Below, piece by piece: positions 36,539 to 47,334 of a stretch of 64,000 nucleotides of DNA; position 1 is the first letter of the stretch; the number at the start of each line of letters is the position of its first letter. Location of the stretch: positions 1,116,001 through 1,180,000 of the forward strand of contig OZ316898.1 of NCBI GenBank assembly GCA_973895155.1, read 5' to 3'. This stretch comes from Marsupella aquatica. Lineage: Eukaryota > Marchantiophyta. A model generated the notes under the pieces. It searched no databases and was not told where the DNA came from. It saw nothing but the letters and a program-made list of their open reading frames with translations. Position numbers and translations under genes: made by a program.

Positions 36539-37594
36539 TCAAAGTACCATCCTTTTTGGACACAAACAGCGTAGGCGCCCGTAAGGACTCTTACTAGGGC
36601 AAATGAACCCTTGGTCGATCAACTCTTCCAAGGCATTCTTCAACATCATTCGCTCATTCAGGTTCAGACGATAAGGAGCTTTAGCCTGAGGAGCCGATCC
36701 CGACTCCAACTCAACTTGGTGATCCACTTCTCTCCTCGGGGGTAAACCTTTAGGTAGCTTCTGCGAGAGCACATCGTTGAATTCCTCTAAAATTTCAAGA
36801 ATTTGACCGCAGTCGGGCCCGACCTTAGCTGACTTGACCTTTGGCTGCGACGCAGCCTCCTTAGTTGGGTGGAGATGAAAGAAGAAACATTCATGTCCAC
36901 CCTTGAAGTCTTTCCACCATTGCTTCGCCGATACACACGGAGACATCCACGACACTTTACTTACTTTAATAAATCTTTCTTTATTTTTGGTAATTTCGTG
37001 TACAACGATGGGCTCACTGCCCTTATTGGGAAAATGGAGCACCTCACCCCCCGGTTTCAAGGTAACATTGTGCTTTCTGAGATAACCTACCGAAAAAATC
37101 AAGTCTACGGCTAGACCATCTAGAACGTAGAACATCTCCTGACTAACAAAATTTTGTTGTTCGCCTATGACCTCTACCCAAAGTCTATGCACTACTCTCG
37201 ACACTATCCCCTTCGTGTCGTTGATGAACTTGCACACTAACGGTTGTAACAACTCTTGCACGTCCACCCCCAGACGAGCTGCCGCTTGCCCACTTATGAA
37301 GCAGGCCGTCGCGCCTGTATCCATCAAAGCAACACCTAGATTACCGTTAGAAGTGACATTCATAAAAATCAGTTTTTCAGGATCCATTGTCTTAACTTTA
37401 GGTATCTTCTCTCGCAACAATACCCTCTCTCCGTCAGGGACATCCCCTACAGGGACCTTGTCAGCTACAAAGGGTTCGGTTAGAGCGATACTTACCTTAA
37501 TGCTCTTCTGCCCTCCACCATCTCCGTTTGGTTTGCCACCTTTCGTGGAACAATCCTTACTTTGATGGCCCATGGCACCACATGTGAAGCACAA
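36539..37594 (-). pseudogene. Gag zinc knuckle, protease and start of reverse transcriptase
   Basis: Open stretch of 351 residues. It starts with a CCHC knuckle (CFTCGAMGHQSKDC), then a retropepsin-like protease with the catalytic DTGA in VALMDTGATACF, then the N-terminal RT segment (APYRLN ... PSKSPYG). The final residues leave the expected frame, placing a frameshift near 36.6 kb. Confidence 0.9.
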
Positions 37595-38946
37595 ACCTTC
37601 AGCGCGCCTCTACTCCATGGTCGCCTGCTTCTTTGCTTTCTGTGCCGATGAGGCTCCTTTCTTACAGTTGTCGGCCTTCCGGTTTCGCTTAGCTTCTCCA
37701 TTCTGGGGCTGGGGATCCGAACCACCGGCCCCCGCCCCCTCAGGTTGCTTACACTTATTCCCCGGACCTTTTGCTTTCCTAGCTTCCCCCTCGGATCCCT
37801 TGCCACCCACCTTCGCCAAGTCCGGTCGGTTATTCACCAACGTAGTGGCCTTGTCGAAGGCGTCAGAAAGCGTTTTGAACTCATGACGCTTTTCCTACAA
37901 CTTTTCCTTGAGCAACGGCGGGAGCTTCACGATAAAGTTGTGAAGCTATGTATGTAGGGTCTCTTGTCCCGCCGGGATACACGCCAACTGATTCTGGTAA
38001 TAAGTGATGAACTTTTGGATATCACCCCTGAAGCTCATCTCCGTTATGCATTCCTGAGCGTGCCACTTTGGGTACTTAGTGGTGACATGAGCACGGAGAC
38101 CCTCAACCAGGTTTTCCCAAGTTAACGGCAAGGAGGAGTCCTCTCGCGACTTCTTCCATGACTTGTACCAAGTCAAGGCATAGTCCCTCAGGTAAGGAGC
38201 GGTTGCGGTAGCCCAAGTGGAACGCTCAACGCACGCTTGGAGATGAATCTCCATCGTGGAGAGCCAACTCAGGAACTTTTGTCCACTTTGTTCGTAGGCC
38301 CCGTCGTAAGTTGGAGGAGTCGGTAGCTGGTTCACTTGGAACATACTCCGTCCAACTACCATTCCCCCCTCGGGACGTGACACACTCTGACTACCCAGAC
38401 TAAGTAAGTACTTAATCTGGGCCCCCTTGTTGTGTTCCAACTGCTCATAGATGAGTCGTTGGTCTTGAGTCAACGGACCCAGACCGTCAGACGGGTTGTA
38501 TGAGGACGGTGCTCCAACCGCCTTTCCTTTGCGGGTCGCCTGTCCTTAGGTTCTCTTGTGGATTTTGGTGAAACCCCCCGCGTCTTGCAAGCACCATGAC
38601 CTTCCGGGACTGAGGTATCACCCGCGTCATCCTGGTTCTGCTTGGTTAAATTATCCACGATGATGTCCGGCTTGGCATTATCCTCTAGTTCCGCATTCAA
38701 CCCTCTCAAGGCTGGGATCAGTTCCTCTTTCGGGTCCTGACCCTCTTCCTCTGTCTCAGCTTCAGCGTTGTCGCCGCTTGCGGTTGCGTCGGAGTCGTCA
38801 TCATCCGACCCATCCTCTGAAGGATCCGCCGCCTCCTTCCCTTTAAGTTGACGGCGTTCTGCACTTGACTTGTTTGCCGCAGCGGTCGACGGTTTGGCCG
38901 TTGCATCTTCTTCGTCTTGCTTGTAACGTTCGTCTAGGGAAGTCAA
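37595..38946 (-). pseudogene. Gag polyprotein, broken
   Basis: An N-terminal Asp/Glu-rich piece (38470-38946) is joined, after a frameshift near 38.5 kb, to the gag core (37946-38473) with the helix-rich YLRDYALTWYKSW ... TWENLVEGLRAHV region. Stop codons near 37946 and about 37895 interrupt the frame before a basic linker (37610-37840) leading to the zinc knuckle. Confidence 0.82.
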
Positions 38947-39168
38947 CCCGTCCTCCTTCTATTCATCGTGAACTTGGGCTCTCCCCTTGGTGGGGGGAGC
39001 CTGCTTGCCACTCTTTGCATGGGTGTTTTTCACCATGTTCCCAGCGACCGAATCTGCCCGCAGTCAACCCGCCGGGCACGTTGAAGCACTAAGTCCCCGC
39101 AAAAATCCGTTAATATTTTTGGATTCCGACTTAGCACGACCCCGGCCCGGTGTCTATGCCGGCAATCA

Positions 39169-39179
39169 CTCTGATACCA
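39169..39179 (-). other. Primer-binding site for initiator tRNA-Met
   Basis: On the minus strand TGGTATCAGAG starts two bases after the 5' LTR. TGGTATCAGAGC is the classic plant retrotransposon site complementary to the 3' end of initiator tRNA-Met. Confidence 0.9.
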
Positions 39180-39181
39180 CA

Positions 39182-41302
39182 AGTGGTGGACCTCGCCACC
39201 CAGCGCCCTCACCAATCCCAGCTCTTGCGCCTAAGTGCCCTTGGTGCCCGAATGCCTCCACGAAATACCTCGAGCAAGCATCCAAGTGCCTCTAGCACCG
39301 CCTGCGGCCCCTCCCATATGAAGCCGCACTTGCTCACCTACACAACCGCTACTCAACGGTCCTCACTGTTTGCACAAGCAACCAAGCACCTCGGTAAGTA
39401 ACCCCACCGGATCTAGAACTCACCAAGTCTAGCATCCTAACTCAAGCTCAACAGACGTTGGTAAATAGGTCAGCAATAGGTCCTCCGGATGCCATAAGCC
39501 GGAACCAGAACCAACGCCTACTGTCCGTCCAGGACAGCTCCTTCCTTGGGCGCGGCCCGGGTTCCCCCTCGTACCTATCCATCACCAACTGACCGCCCTG
39601 ACCTCAGGACATGCTCATGGCCCAAATAGCGTAGCTTGTCCTAAAGCTTGGGCCTCATTCACAATTGGAGGACCCAAAAGGAACGTCACACTCAGAAGTG
39701 ACCATAGTTTATTATGCTTTAGGACATCATTTGTAAGGTGTAATGAGATGATATGCAAAATTTGATGTACTATACTTAATAAATATCCTGTAGGTTGGTA
39801 ACATTCATTAAACTATCTAGCATTTGAAACTTTGAACCTTTCCTTATATGTCCTTCAAAGATCGATAAAAGGACTTGTCACGCAACGAGTCACATCATTT
39901 CAGGACTCGAAAGGACTCTAAAACTTGCATTTTAGACAATGAAATTTTACCAAGGCATGCATACTAATATAATAATCTTATATTTCAAAACTCAAATATT
40001 GACACACACTAAACCTTTATGTACAGGACAAAAATAATTAGTAATTTTGGCTTATTTAGGGCCATCAATAATAGGATCCCTTAAAAAAGTTAAAAACTTG
40101 ATTTATCTACATGGTGAGGTAGGTTACACCATGTAAAATATTCTTGTGAAAAAATTAGACTTAAATGTCTTGAGATAAAATCATGATAAAGCTTTTTCCA
40201 TGTTACGAAAGTCATTTTTCACTAAAAAAACATGTTTTTGAGTCCTGAAAGTGGTTCCTGTAAGGTACACCCAATTGTGAATGAGGCCCTTGTCCCAATC
40301 TTGTCTCAACACGTTGGGACCAGAATGGCCCCGACTCTAACAACCGCTCCCGGTTTGCCCCACTGATGGTCTAGGGACTGAGCGCCCTTGGGACTCAACC
40401 TCCATACCTACTTGGCCTTGCCTTCCCAACGCAAGCTCCCTTGGGAGGCTGAACGCGGCTTGGCTGCTGTTCGGCAAGATTTGGCAAACGGACGAGCTAA
40501 CACCCGCAAACCACGAGAACCCATGGCACCCCCAGACCCAGCTAAGCACGCCCTCCTTAAGAGCTTTCCAATGCACCTAAGAAGTCCTCCAACGGACTTC
40601 CCGTTGGGAAGATATCGTCATTTCTGTTTGGCGGTTTCCCTTAGTGTCGCGACCGCCGCGGCTCACGACTTTGGCTTGCCCTTAGCCCCAGGGAGACACC
40701 ACTCCCCTCATATATACTTCTGGAGACCTGCCACCCCGGACCAGCTTTGGTCCCTAAACATTTGGCCCCCAACCCGGATCCCATCGCGCATAATGGGCGC
40801 GCCACCAACTGGCAACGCCCGTAACTTTCTTGATAGGCATCTGAAGCGGAGTGCCTTAGCCCGTTGTGAGCGGGCTGACCCAGTGCTCATGCCTAGACCC
40901 TCAGGTCTGATCGCCGCTCGGGCCCCCGACCGGCCCAACTCGGATCGGGCCACAACTTGCGTCCCAAGCGTCCATTGCCAATGGCGTCAACTCCATTGGC
41001 CTTGGGCCCAAGAGGAGCTCACTCCCAAGCCCTCAGAACTCAAAGCCCATCCGATGATCCGGATGGCCATCCTTGAGCCCAGCCCATTTCCCCTTGACCC
41101 GACCAGCCATAGGCTAGTCCAAGTCCTTAGAGTGTGTCCCCAACTTGGCCCCTTGCCTCACCAGTGCCACGTCTCATTGCCCACAAGTCTCCCCATGCTA
41201 AGTCCTCCCCGGATGGCCTATCCGGGCCTGGACCATAAGGGAGCTCGGTGTCGGAGTCAGCGACGCCGGAGCTAAGTGTTAAGGTAGTCGAGTTCCGCGA
41301 CT
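39182..41302 (-). repeat. 5' LTR of the chromovirus, interrupted by a MITE
   Basis: About 1.48 kb of LTR sequence plus a 640-bp insertion at 39650-40289. The 3' LTR shows the same site uninterrupted, so the MITE arrived after retrotransposition. Confidence 0.9.
39650..40289. mobile_element. 640-bp MITE (PIF/Harbinger-like) nested in the 5' LTR
   Basis: Perfect 19-bp terminal inverted repeats, GGGCCTCATTCACAATTGG at the left and its exact complement at the right. The interior is AT-rich with no coding frame. The intact LTR copy reads GCTTGTCCC at this point, so the insertion duplicated TT (or CTT if the last C belongs to the target). GGGCCT-type ends with a 2-3-bp target duplication suggest the PIF/Harbinger superfamily; this is an inference. 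Confidence 0.93.
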
Positions 41303-41307
41303 ATCTT
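41303..41307. repeat. Target-site duplication, right (ATCTT)
   Basis: Second copy of the 5-bp duplication flanking the chromovirus. Confidence 0.85.
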
Positions 41308-43362
41308 GAAGAGACGGTATCGATGAGCTGAGCATTGTCACCATTAGGTAAAAATTGAGTAAATAATTTTAAAAATAAAATTTACCCGTGATTTCGTAAA
41401 CTCTAACGTCAATAGAAATCTTTTGTTGTACAACCCCTGAAATGTTGACCCCTTCCATGAGAATGAACTCAAAATTGACGGATTTTATCGAGTACTAAGT
41501 AGATTATGAAATTTAGAATTTCTTTAGCTTTTTAATGAAATAACATTGATAGATTTCGTTGAGTTATGTTGATATTATAAATTTCCAATGTTCTCTAGCT
41601 TTTCCAATGAGTGTAACATTGGGAAAATTTATCAAGTACTAAAGTGGTAATGAATTTCTAAATTTCTTTAGCTTTCGATCAATTTTGAATAACACAATTG
41701 GAGATTTGTTTCCATAAATTTTGTTGTCTTAAACAATGATGCGAAGTTAGTGATTTGATGACACCAATGACTTCTCTCTCTTTGTCCATCTGCGTGTAGG
41801 AATTGAAAAGTGATTACTTTCTATGCAACTTGAGTGTATCCAACATCCCTTCGGTACCGTGGAGGAAACCGTCAAGCACTGTTTTGTTGAAGTGGGCAAT
41901 TAAGCTACCCACACATTAAACAATAGTTCACATTGTAACTGGTTTTGCAATTGATGTTAATTATAGTTGCCTTGGTAAGTTTGGCAACTGTTTCAAGTGT
42001 CAAACATTGACTTGTCCATTTTTGAATTATTTTTTCTTCAGATTTGGAGGTTCATCTAGGCTTTAGTTTCTAGATAACTGTCTCTAAAATAACATGGGCA
42101 TCCACGGATTAATTGGACCTAAAATAACACCTAGTGCTTTAAACAAAATAATTTGGTTTATCATGATAGCAATATTATGTAAATTAACATTTAGTGATTA
42201 GGAACAATTGGACTTAAAATAGTATGTAGTGCTTTAAACAAAACAATCTGGTTTATCATGGTATGAAATGACATAGTACACATCAATTTTGGTTTATCAC
42301 GGTATGAAGTGACATAGTACACATTTTGATGTGCAATTATCTGGGCCCTGCTTCATCTACTGCTGTTGACTTGCCTCTAGACTTGCACAAAATTGAAGCT
42401 TAAAATACAGTTCAATATGTTTTAAAGCACTAAGAGCATCTAAACCCAAAATTTAGCCCATGATTTGGAGGCCTAGAATTTAAGAAACTCCCTTATTGAA
42501 TTTAGCCACCAAATGTTCCTCCCTTGTTTGACCACTATCCTTGTAATAGCCAGGTTCAAATGTCAAGTATATCCCAGATCTTATGGTATGTGGTGTAACC
42601 TTGTGGGTAAATGGGAATAGAACAAGGATAGAGGTCTGTCCCTTGCCTGCCATTTCTACCAAACATGACATTCAAGGTTGTGAAAATGAAAGCTGGCTGC
42701 CATTAGTTAGGGATAAGGGCCACCACCACTTGGAAACCATCCTTCCAAAATCAATTCCTATTATATGCTCTTTTAGAGTTTAGAGGCTCATCTGACCCTT
42801 CCATGGAAGATTCACTTAATTGTCTTGCTTTGCCTTTGGGTCTTGTCTCCTAAGCTTTGTGCTCCTTGGGCAGTGTTTTGGATTGTTTGTATTACTCTAT
42901 CTTTTTGGTCTAACTCTAAGTATGCTATTGAGTCTCCCATCTTGCTCTGCGTTGTTTGTTGTTTACTACTTCTCTGCCTCATTGGATATCTTTTGCTTTT
43001 CACTCTATTGGGATCTTGTCTTGAGGATTACATTCAAGTAGCCTTTTGTTATTTGAGCATTGTTCTTGTCTGGACATTGGCACAATGCTGCTCCTTGCAA
43101 CAATGACAATCACCCTGATGACCACACTTCCATTAACGATGACTGTTCTGGCAACCCAGCCAGCGATTGCCCAACTATAAGGGTTGTCGCGTTCGTGTGA
43201 CTATTATGGCAGCCCTGCAATTTCCCAATCAAGCGAGCAATAACTTTGGGATTTGTGTGTGTCAGGGTCGATTAGTATCAGGGTCTTCTTCAGTAACTTC
43301 CAAGACTTCCTTGTCCACCACTTCCTACCGACCAGAACAAGTTTAATAAAACAAACAAGTTT
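41308..43362. other. AT-rich intergenic DNA
   Basis: No gene recognised. A repeat block at 42115-42310 is listed separately. The frames at 42480-43106 are short and lack domains. Confidence 0.5.
42115..42310. repeat. About 95-bp tandem AT-rich repeat, related to 31551-31640
   Basis: Two units start GGACYTAAAATA at 42115 and 42210, each with GTGCTTTAAACAAA and TGGTTTATCATG. A further partial unit with GGTATGAARTGACATAGTAC follows. The same family lies on the other side of the retrotransposon in the same orientation. Confidence 0.65.
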
Positions 43363-43530
43363 GAATTGTTGAAAGAGAAAGCTGCGAACCAAAACAGCAA
43401 TAGAAAAAATAAGACATGAATTGTCGGAAGAGAAAGCTTGCGAACCAGAACAACAATAAAAACAAATATAAGTATGAATTGTTGGAAAAGTTTGCAAACC
43501 AGAACAGTAAGAGACCCAAAGTAAGATGTA
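43363..43530. repeat. 55-58-bp tandem repeat, three copies
   Basis: GAATTGT-GGAA units start at 43363, 43418 and 43476, each containing GCGAACC(A)GAACA-like text. They lie directly outside the left arm of the large inverted repeat. Confidence 0.75.
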
Positions 43531-43569
43531 GTACCTCAGTAACAACCTTCTTCTTTTGGGTGGGTTTGT

Positions 43570-44880
43570 CGTTGTTACGAGCTCTTGCTTCTCGGTCAGG
43601 TTGAACCTGTGCCTGCTGTTGGGACTTATTCTACTTTGCCTGTATTGCTTTTTCCTTGTTCCTGGATGTAGGCTTTGTTGGGGGATTTTCTGTTTCACTA
43701 GATGGTTTCCCTTTAGCCTTCGAGTTTTGTTTATTTTTTTGGTTTTTGTATGGGCATTTCTATTAACTTTCGGGAGTGGAAGACGTACTTCTCAGTCTGA
43801 AAATTGGTTTGCTCCAAGTTGTATTTGTGTTAGATATTGCTCTAGTCTTGTGACTCATGAGCTAACCACAGTTAGTCTAACTCAAGTTAGGACTTAGCTA
43901 ATGTTAGCGGTAGTGCTGTTGTGTATATAGTTAGGGCTGATGCCAGACCCTGGTGGAACTGAGGCTCATTGTTACGGAGCTAGTTGAGAGATAGGGAGAG
44001 CTTATGCTGTGGATGCTTGGTATGGCCGGTCGGCCTAGAGTGCAGTAAAGCTCCTCGGGGGGGTCACTTCCATGGAAGTGGCATATCATGTGCGACAAAG
44101 TATAGGGCCATTTAAATGGTTTTGGCAGAAGACTTATTAAGCCTTCTATGGAAATATAGGGTTGTTTAATTCCAAAATGCATACGTATCATCACATGATT
44201 GGTGCCGTACAACTTTCTAGAAAGTGACTTAGGGGGGTCATAAATGACCCAAACCATCGCACGTGATGTATGACCCTTCATATAGTGACCCCCCCGAGTA
44301 AAGCTCTTGTGTGTTCCCGTGGACGTAGCCTCATGTGGAGGTGAACCACGTATCTCTGTGTGTCGACTATTGTGCGTTGGATGGTTCATGGGCTTGCCGT
44401 TACGAATGTCGTCTATGCTCAATAATTTAGGCATTTCATCATCACTACTCTAATCTTAGTGTTCACATTTTGACTCAACACAACTATGTTTACACATGCA
44501 ATCATTTAAAAATTCCAATCCCAAGAAAGTTATGGTAGAACAATGACACCAACAAACAATTATGTACGAGGCAAAGTAATTTGGTAAGCAACAAACCTTA
44601 GCACACATCTAGTCATGATCAATGACATGACTATGCTTGTTCCAAAATGCCATTGTGTTGTCCTTGACACTGGACAATGTGTTGATGAATGCAACAAATT
44701 GCTTATAGTGTTGGTACCTTTCTGTTGTCTTCTGAACTATCCATTGGGTTTCATCCCCCTCATGGTTGATCTTTAGATTATGTGCCAACGTAACCATCAT
44801 GTCAACTTCTGTCTCTTTTACTTCCACACCCGTTCACAAAATGACCCAAGTGTTGATTCTCGATTATGTTCAATCGCCAT
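43570..44880 (+). repeat. Left arm of a large interrupted inverted repeat
   Basis: Homologous, in opposite orientation, to 46345-47085. Shared blocks include GCTCTTGCTTCTCGG near 43580, CTATGTTTACACATGCAATC near 44484, CCTTAGCACACATCT near 44596, TTGACACTGGACAAT near 44667 and TTGGGTTTCATCCCC near 44744. The arm holds extra DNA at about 43865-44455, including a MITE, that the right arm lacks. Confidence 0.8.
44046..44306. mobile_element. 245-bp MITE with 8-bp target duplication (hAT-like)
   Basis: The element body is 44054-44298. The termini are perfect 15-bp inverted repeats, CTCGGGGGGGTCACT and its complement. It is flanked on both sides by the 8-bp duplication TAAAGCTC (44046-44053, 44299-44306). 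Subterminal stretches also pair partly. The 8-bp duplication points to hAT-type transposition; the CTCGGG end is not the commonest hAT end, so the superfamily is tentative. The 167-residue minus frame at 43931-44434 crosses both ends and is not a gene. Confidence 0.93.
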
Positions 44881-45336
44881 TGTACTTGGAGGGTTCCAAA
44901 ACATTTGCATTATGTCATGACAAAACAATCACATATATTATGCAAATAAAGTTACACACCTTTGTCAACTAAGGTCTTCAGAGTAACGTTTTTACATTCT
45001 TCTGGGGTTCATGCGATGTAAGGATTGCATGTGATCCAGGAAGAAGGTTCTTCGGATGAAATGTGTATAACTATCGTCAATCATCACCTTGCAAACCTAA
45101 TCAGATCTTGAAGTTCTAAGAAAGGAAGGGTTTTTTTGCCGGACCCAATGCGCATTCTCTTGTGCCTCAGAAAATTGTGCCCATAATTCAGATGACGGGA
45201 CAGGCAACTTGCTTTTCCTAGCCTGACTTACAAATGACCAAGGCATGAGCACAACACTATAGAATCGTCAAGATCACACTCACTACAAGATGAGCAACTT
45301 ATTATCATAAGAACAGTAAGTAACACAAACAAAGAG

Positions 45337-45830
45337 TTTAGAGTTTAGCTTTTATGAAAAATAATGATAACATGGCTCAAGTTGCAAGCTCAAACCAGGA
45401 CCTTCTGGCCCGCTTTTGCCACAAAATCTAACTGAGAAGAGCATCAAGACGGTTGTCTCAAAGAAACACACCGTTGTCATTGGTTGCAAGGGGCAATGTT
45501 GTGCCAATCTCAGCTTCCCAACCACACTATTTTCAAACCACAAAAGGACTAAAGTCTATTAATGGCAGATTGGGGAGATTACTATCACAAATCCAAAACA
45601 AGAACAAAAATAGAAAATTTAGAGTTTAGATTTTATGAAGAACGATAATTGAATGGTGCAAGTTGCAAGCTCAAACATGGGACCTTTTGCCTCGCGCCAC
45701 AAAATGCAAGTCAACATTGTATAAGAAACACACCATTGTCGTCATTGCAAGGGGTAGTGTTGCGCCAATATCCACTTCCTAGCCACACGATCATCAAACC
45801 ACAGCAAGCACTCAAGTCTATGACAAAAAA
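45337..45830. repeat. Direct repeat of about 210-230 bp at a 280-bp spacing
   Basis: TTTAGAGTTTAG, CAAGTTGCAAGCTCAAAC, AAGAAACACACC and GTTG(T/C)GCCAAT occur in the same order from about 45337 and again from about 45617. It lies between the arms of the large inverted repeat. Confidence 0.75.
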
Positions 45831-46344
45831 AGTAAAAAGATCTCCAACATTGAAAACCTCTGTCTATGTTATCATTTTAGATTTATGACAATAAGTTTCT
45901 CATTCTGTAGTGAGTGTGGTCTCAATGCTTTTATAATGTTTCAATAGTTTTAGGTCATGTCTCGGTCATTCGCAAGTCAAACTAGGGAAAATAAGTTGCT
46001 TGTTCCATCACCTGAGAAATTGACATAACTTCCTAAGTCAAAAGAGAATGTGCATCAGGTTCAATTGGAAAAGTCTTTTCTTCCTCAAAACTTCAAAATC
46101 TGGTTAAGTTTGCAAGGTCATGATTGATGATTTCTTTTCACATTTCATCTGGAGCACAATCATGCTTTTGAGATCACATGCTATCCTTACATTGTATACA
46201 CCTAGGAGAGTGTAAAATGGATTGTCCAAAGATTTTAATATGATAAAAATTAATATTTATAAAATTATATTATAATATGACTATTTTACCATATATAATA
46301 TTTTATTATATTTTAACTATTTTGATATGCAAGTGTTCAAGAAA

Positions 46345-47085
46345 AATCTACCAAATATAATAATCATTGAATATAATCAAGAATAAACCATTAAATTGTT
46401 TTGTGGACAGGTGTGAAAGCAAAAGAGTCGAAGGCTAATATTGTGGTTGAGTTGGGCATGTAACTTGAAATTAAATTATAAGGGGATGAAACCCAATAGA
46501 TGAATACAACGTAACAAAAAAGTAGGTACCAACATTGGAAACGATAGGTTACTTTCACTAACAGATTGTCCAGTGTCAAAGACAACTGAGTGACATTCTA
46601 GAATAAACATAATCCTGACATTGACCCCAACCAGATGTGTGCTAAGGTTTGCTTCTTACCAAATTTAATTTTGTCTCGTACATAATTCTTTGTTTGTATA
46701 TCTGTCCTACCATAATGTTCTTGTGAGTTAAATTTTCAAATGATTGCATGTGTAAACATAGGCGTGTTTGCCAAATGTGAACTCAAAAACTGAAACAACT
46801 ATGATGGAATGCTTGAATGCGATTTGTAATGAACCAATTTGAGACTGAGAAGTATGTCTTCCACTTGCGAAAGATAATAAAAAAGCCCATATAGAAGCCA
46901 CAAAGAAAACAAAAGCAAAAGGGGAAACAATCTAGTGAAAAAAAACTCAAATATAGCCTACATCCAAAAGCAAGAAAAAAGTCATGAAGGCAAAGCAAGA
47001 TAAGTTCCAACAATTGACACAAGTTCAGCTTGGCCGAGAAGCAAGAGCAAAAAGAAAGAAGTGTGCAAGTGAAGGCAGCCAATAG
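46345..47085 (-). repeat. Right arm of the large interrupted inverted repeat
   Basis: Reverse-strand counterpart of 43570-44880, about 740 bp. The arms translate to similar hydrophobic frames (for example SCFSAKLNLC here and SCFSVRLNLC on the left). No transposase domain is recognisable. It may be a foldback-type element or an inverted duplication. Confidence 0.8.
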
Positions 47086-47334
47086 CCTCTATTGTTTGTA
47101 ATTTGCCCATTCGGCACTTGATACTCCCACCCATAAGTCCCCATAGCCTTCTAGTGTAGAGCTTCCCACAAAGGAGAGATTTAAGGATGTTCCTTCATCC
47201 AGTGATATTGCGTAAGAATGCAATGTGAAAGATCAAAGAATACAATAAACGCCTAAAGTTTAAGGCAGCCTGAAGCTGACACAACAATAATCAGCATGCA
47301 CCTATGAGAGACTAGGCTGAATGGAGAAGAAGGT

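Larger units (their letters stand above)
31986..41302 (-). mobile_element. Ty3/gypsy chromovirus LTR retrotransposon, defective
   Basis: Complete element on the minus strand: 5' LTR at 39182-41302, primer-binding site, gag, protease, reverse transcriptase, RNase H, integrase with C-terminal chromodomain, polypurine tract, 3' LTR at 31986-33492. The order PR-RT-RH-IN and the chromodomain define a chromovirus. The ATCTT target duplication marks the ends. In the first 465 or so bases of the LTRs I count about 15 differences, 13 of them transitions, so the insertion is fairly young. Yet the coding region has several nonsense codons and frameshifts, so it cannot act on its own. A 640-bp MITE sits inside the 5' LTR. 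Confidence 0.93.

Noticed and set aside
43931-44434. 167-residue minus-strand open frame
   Set aside because: It crosses both ends of the 245-bp MITE and its target duplications, so it is not a single coding unit.
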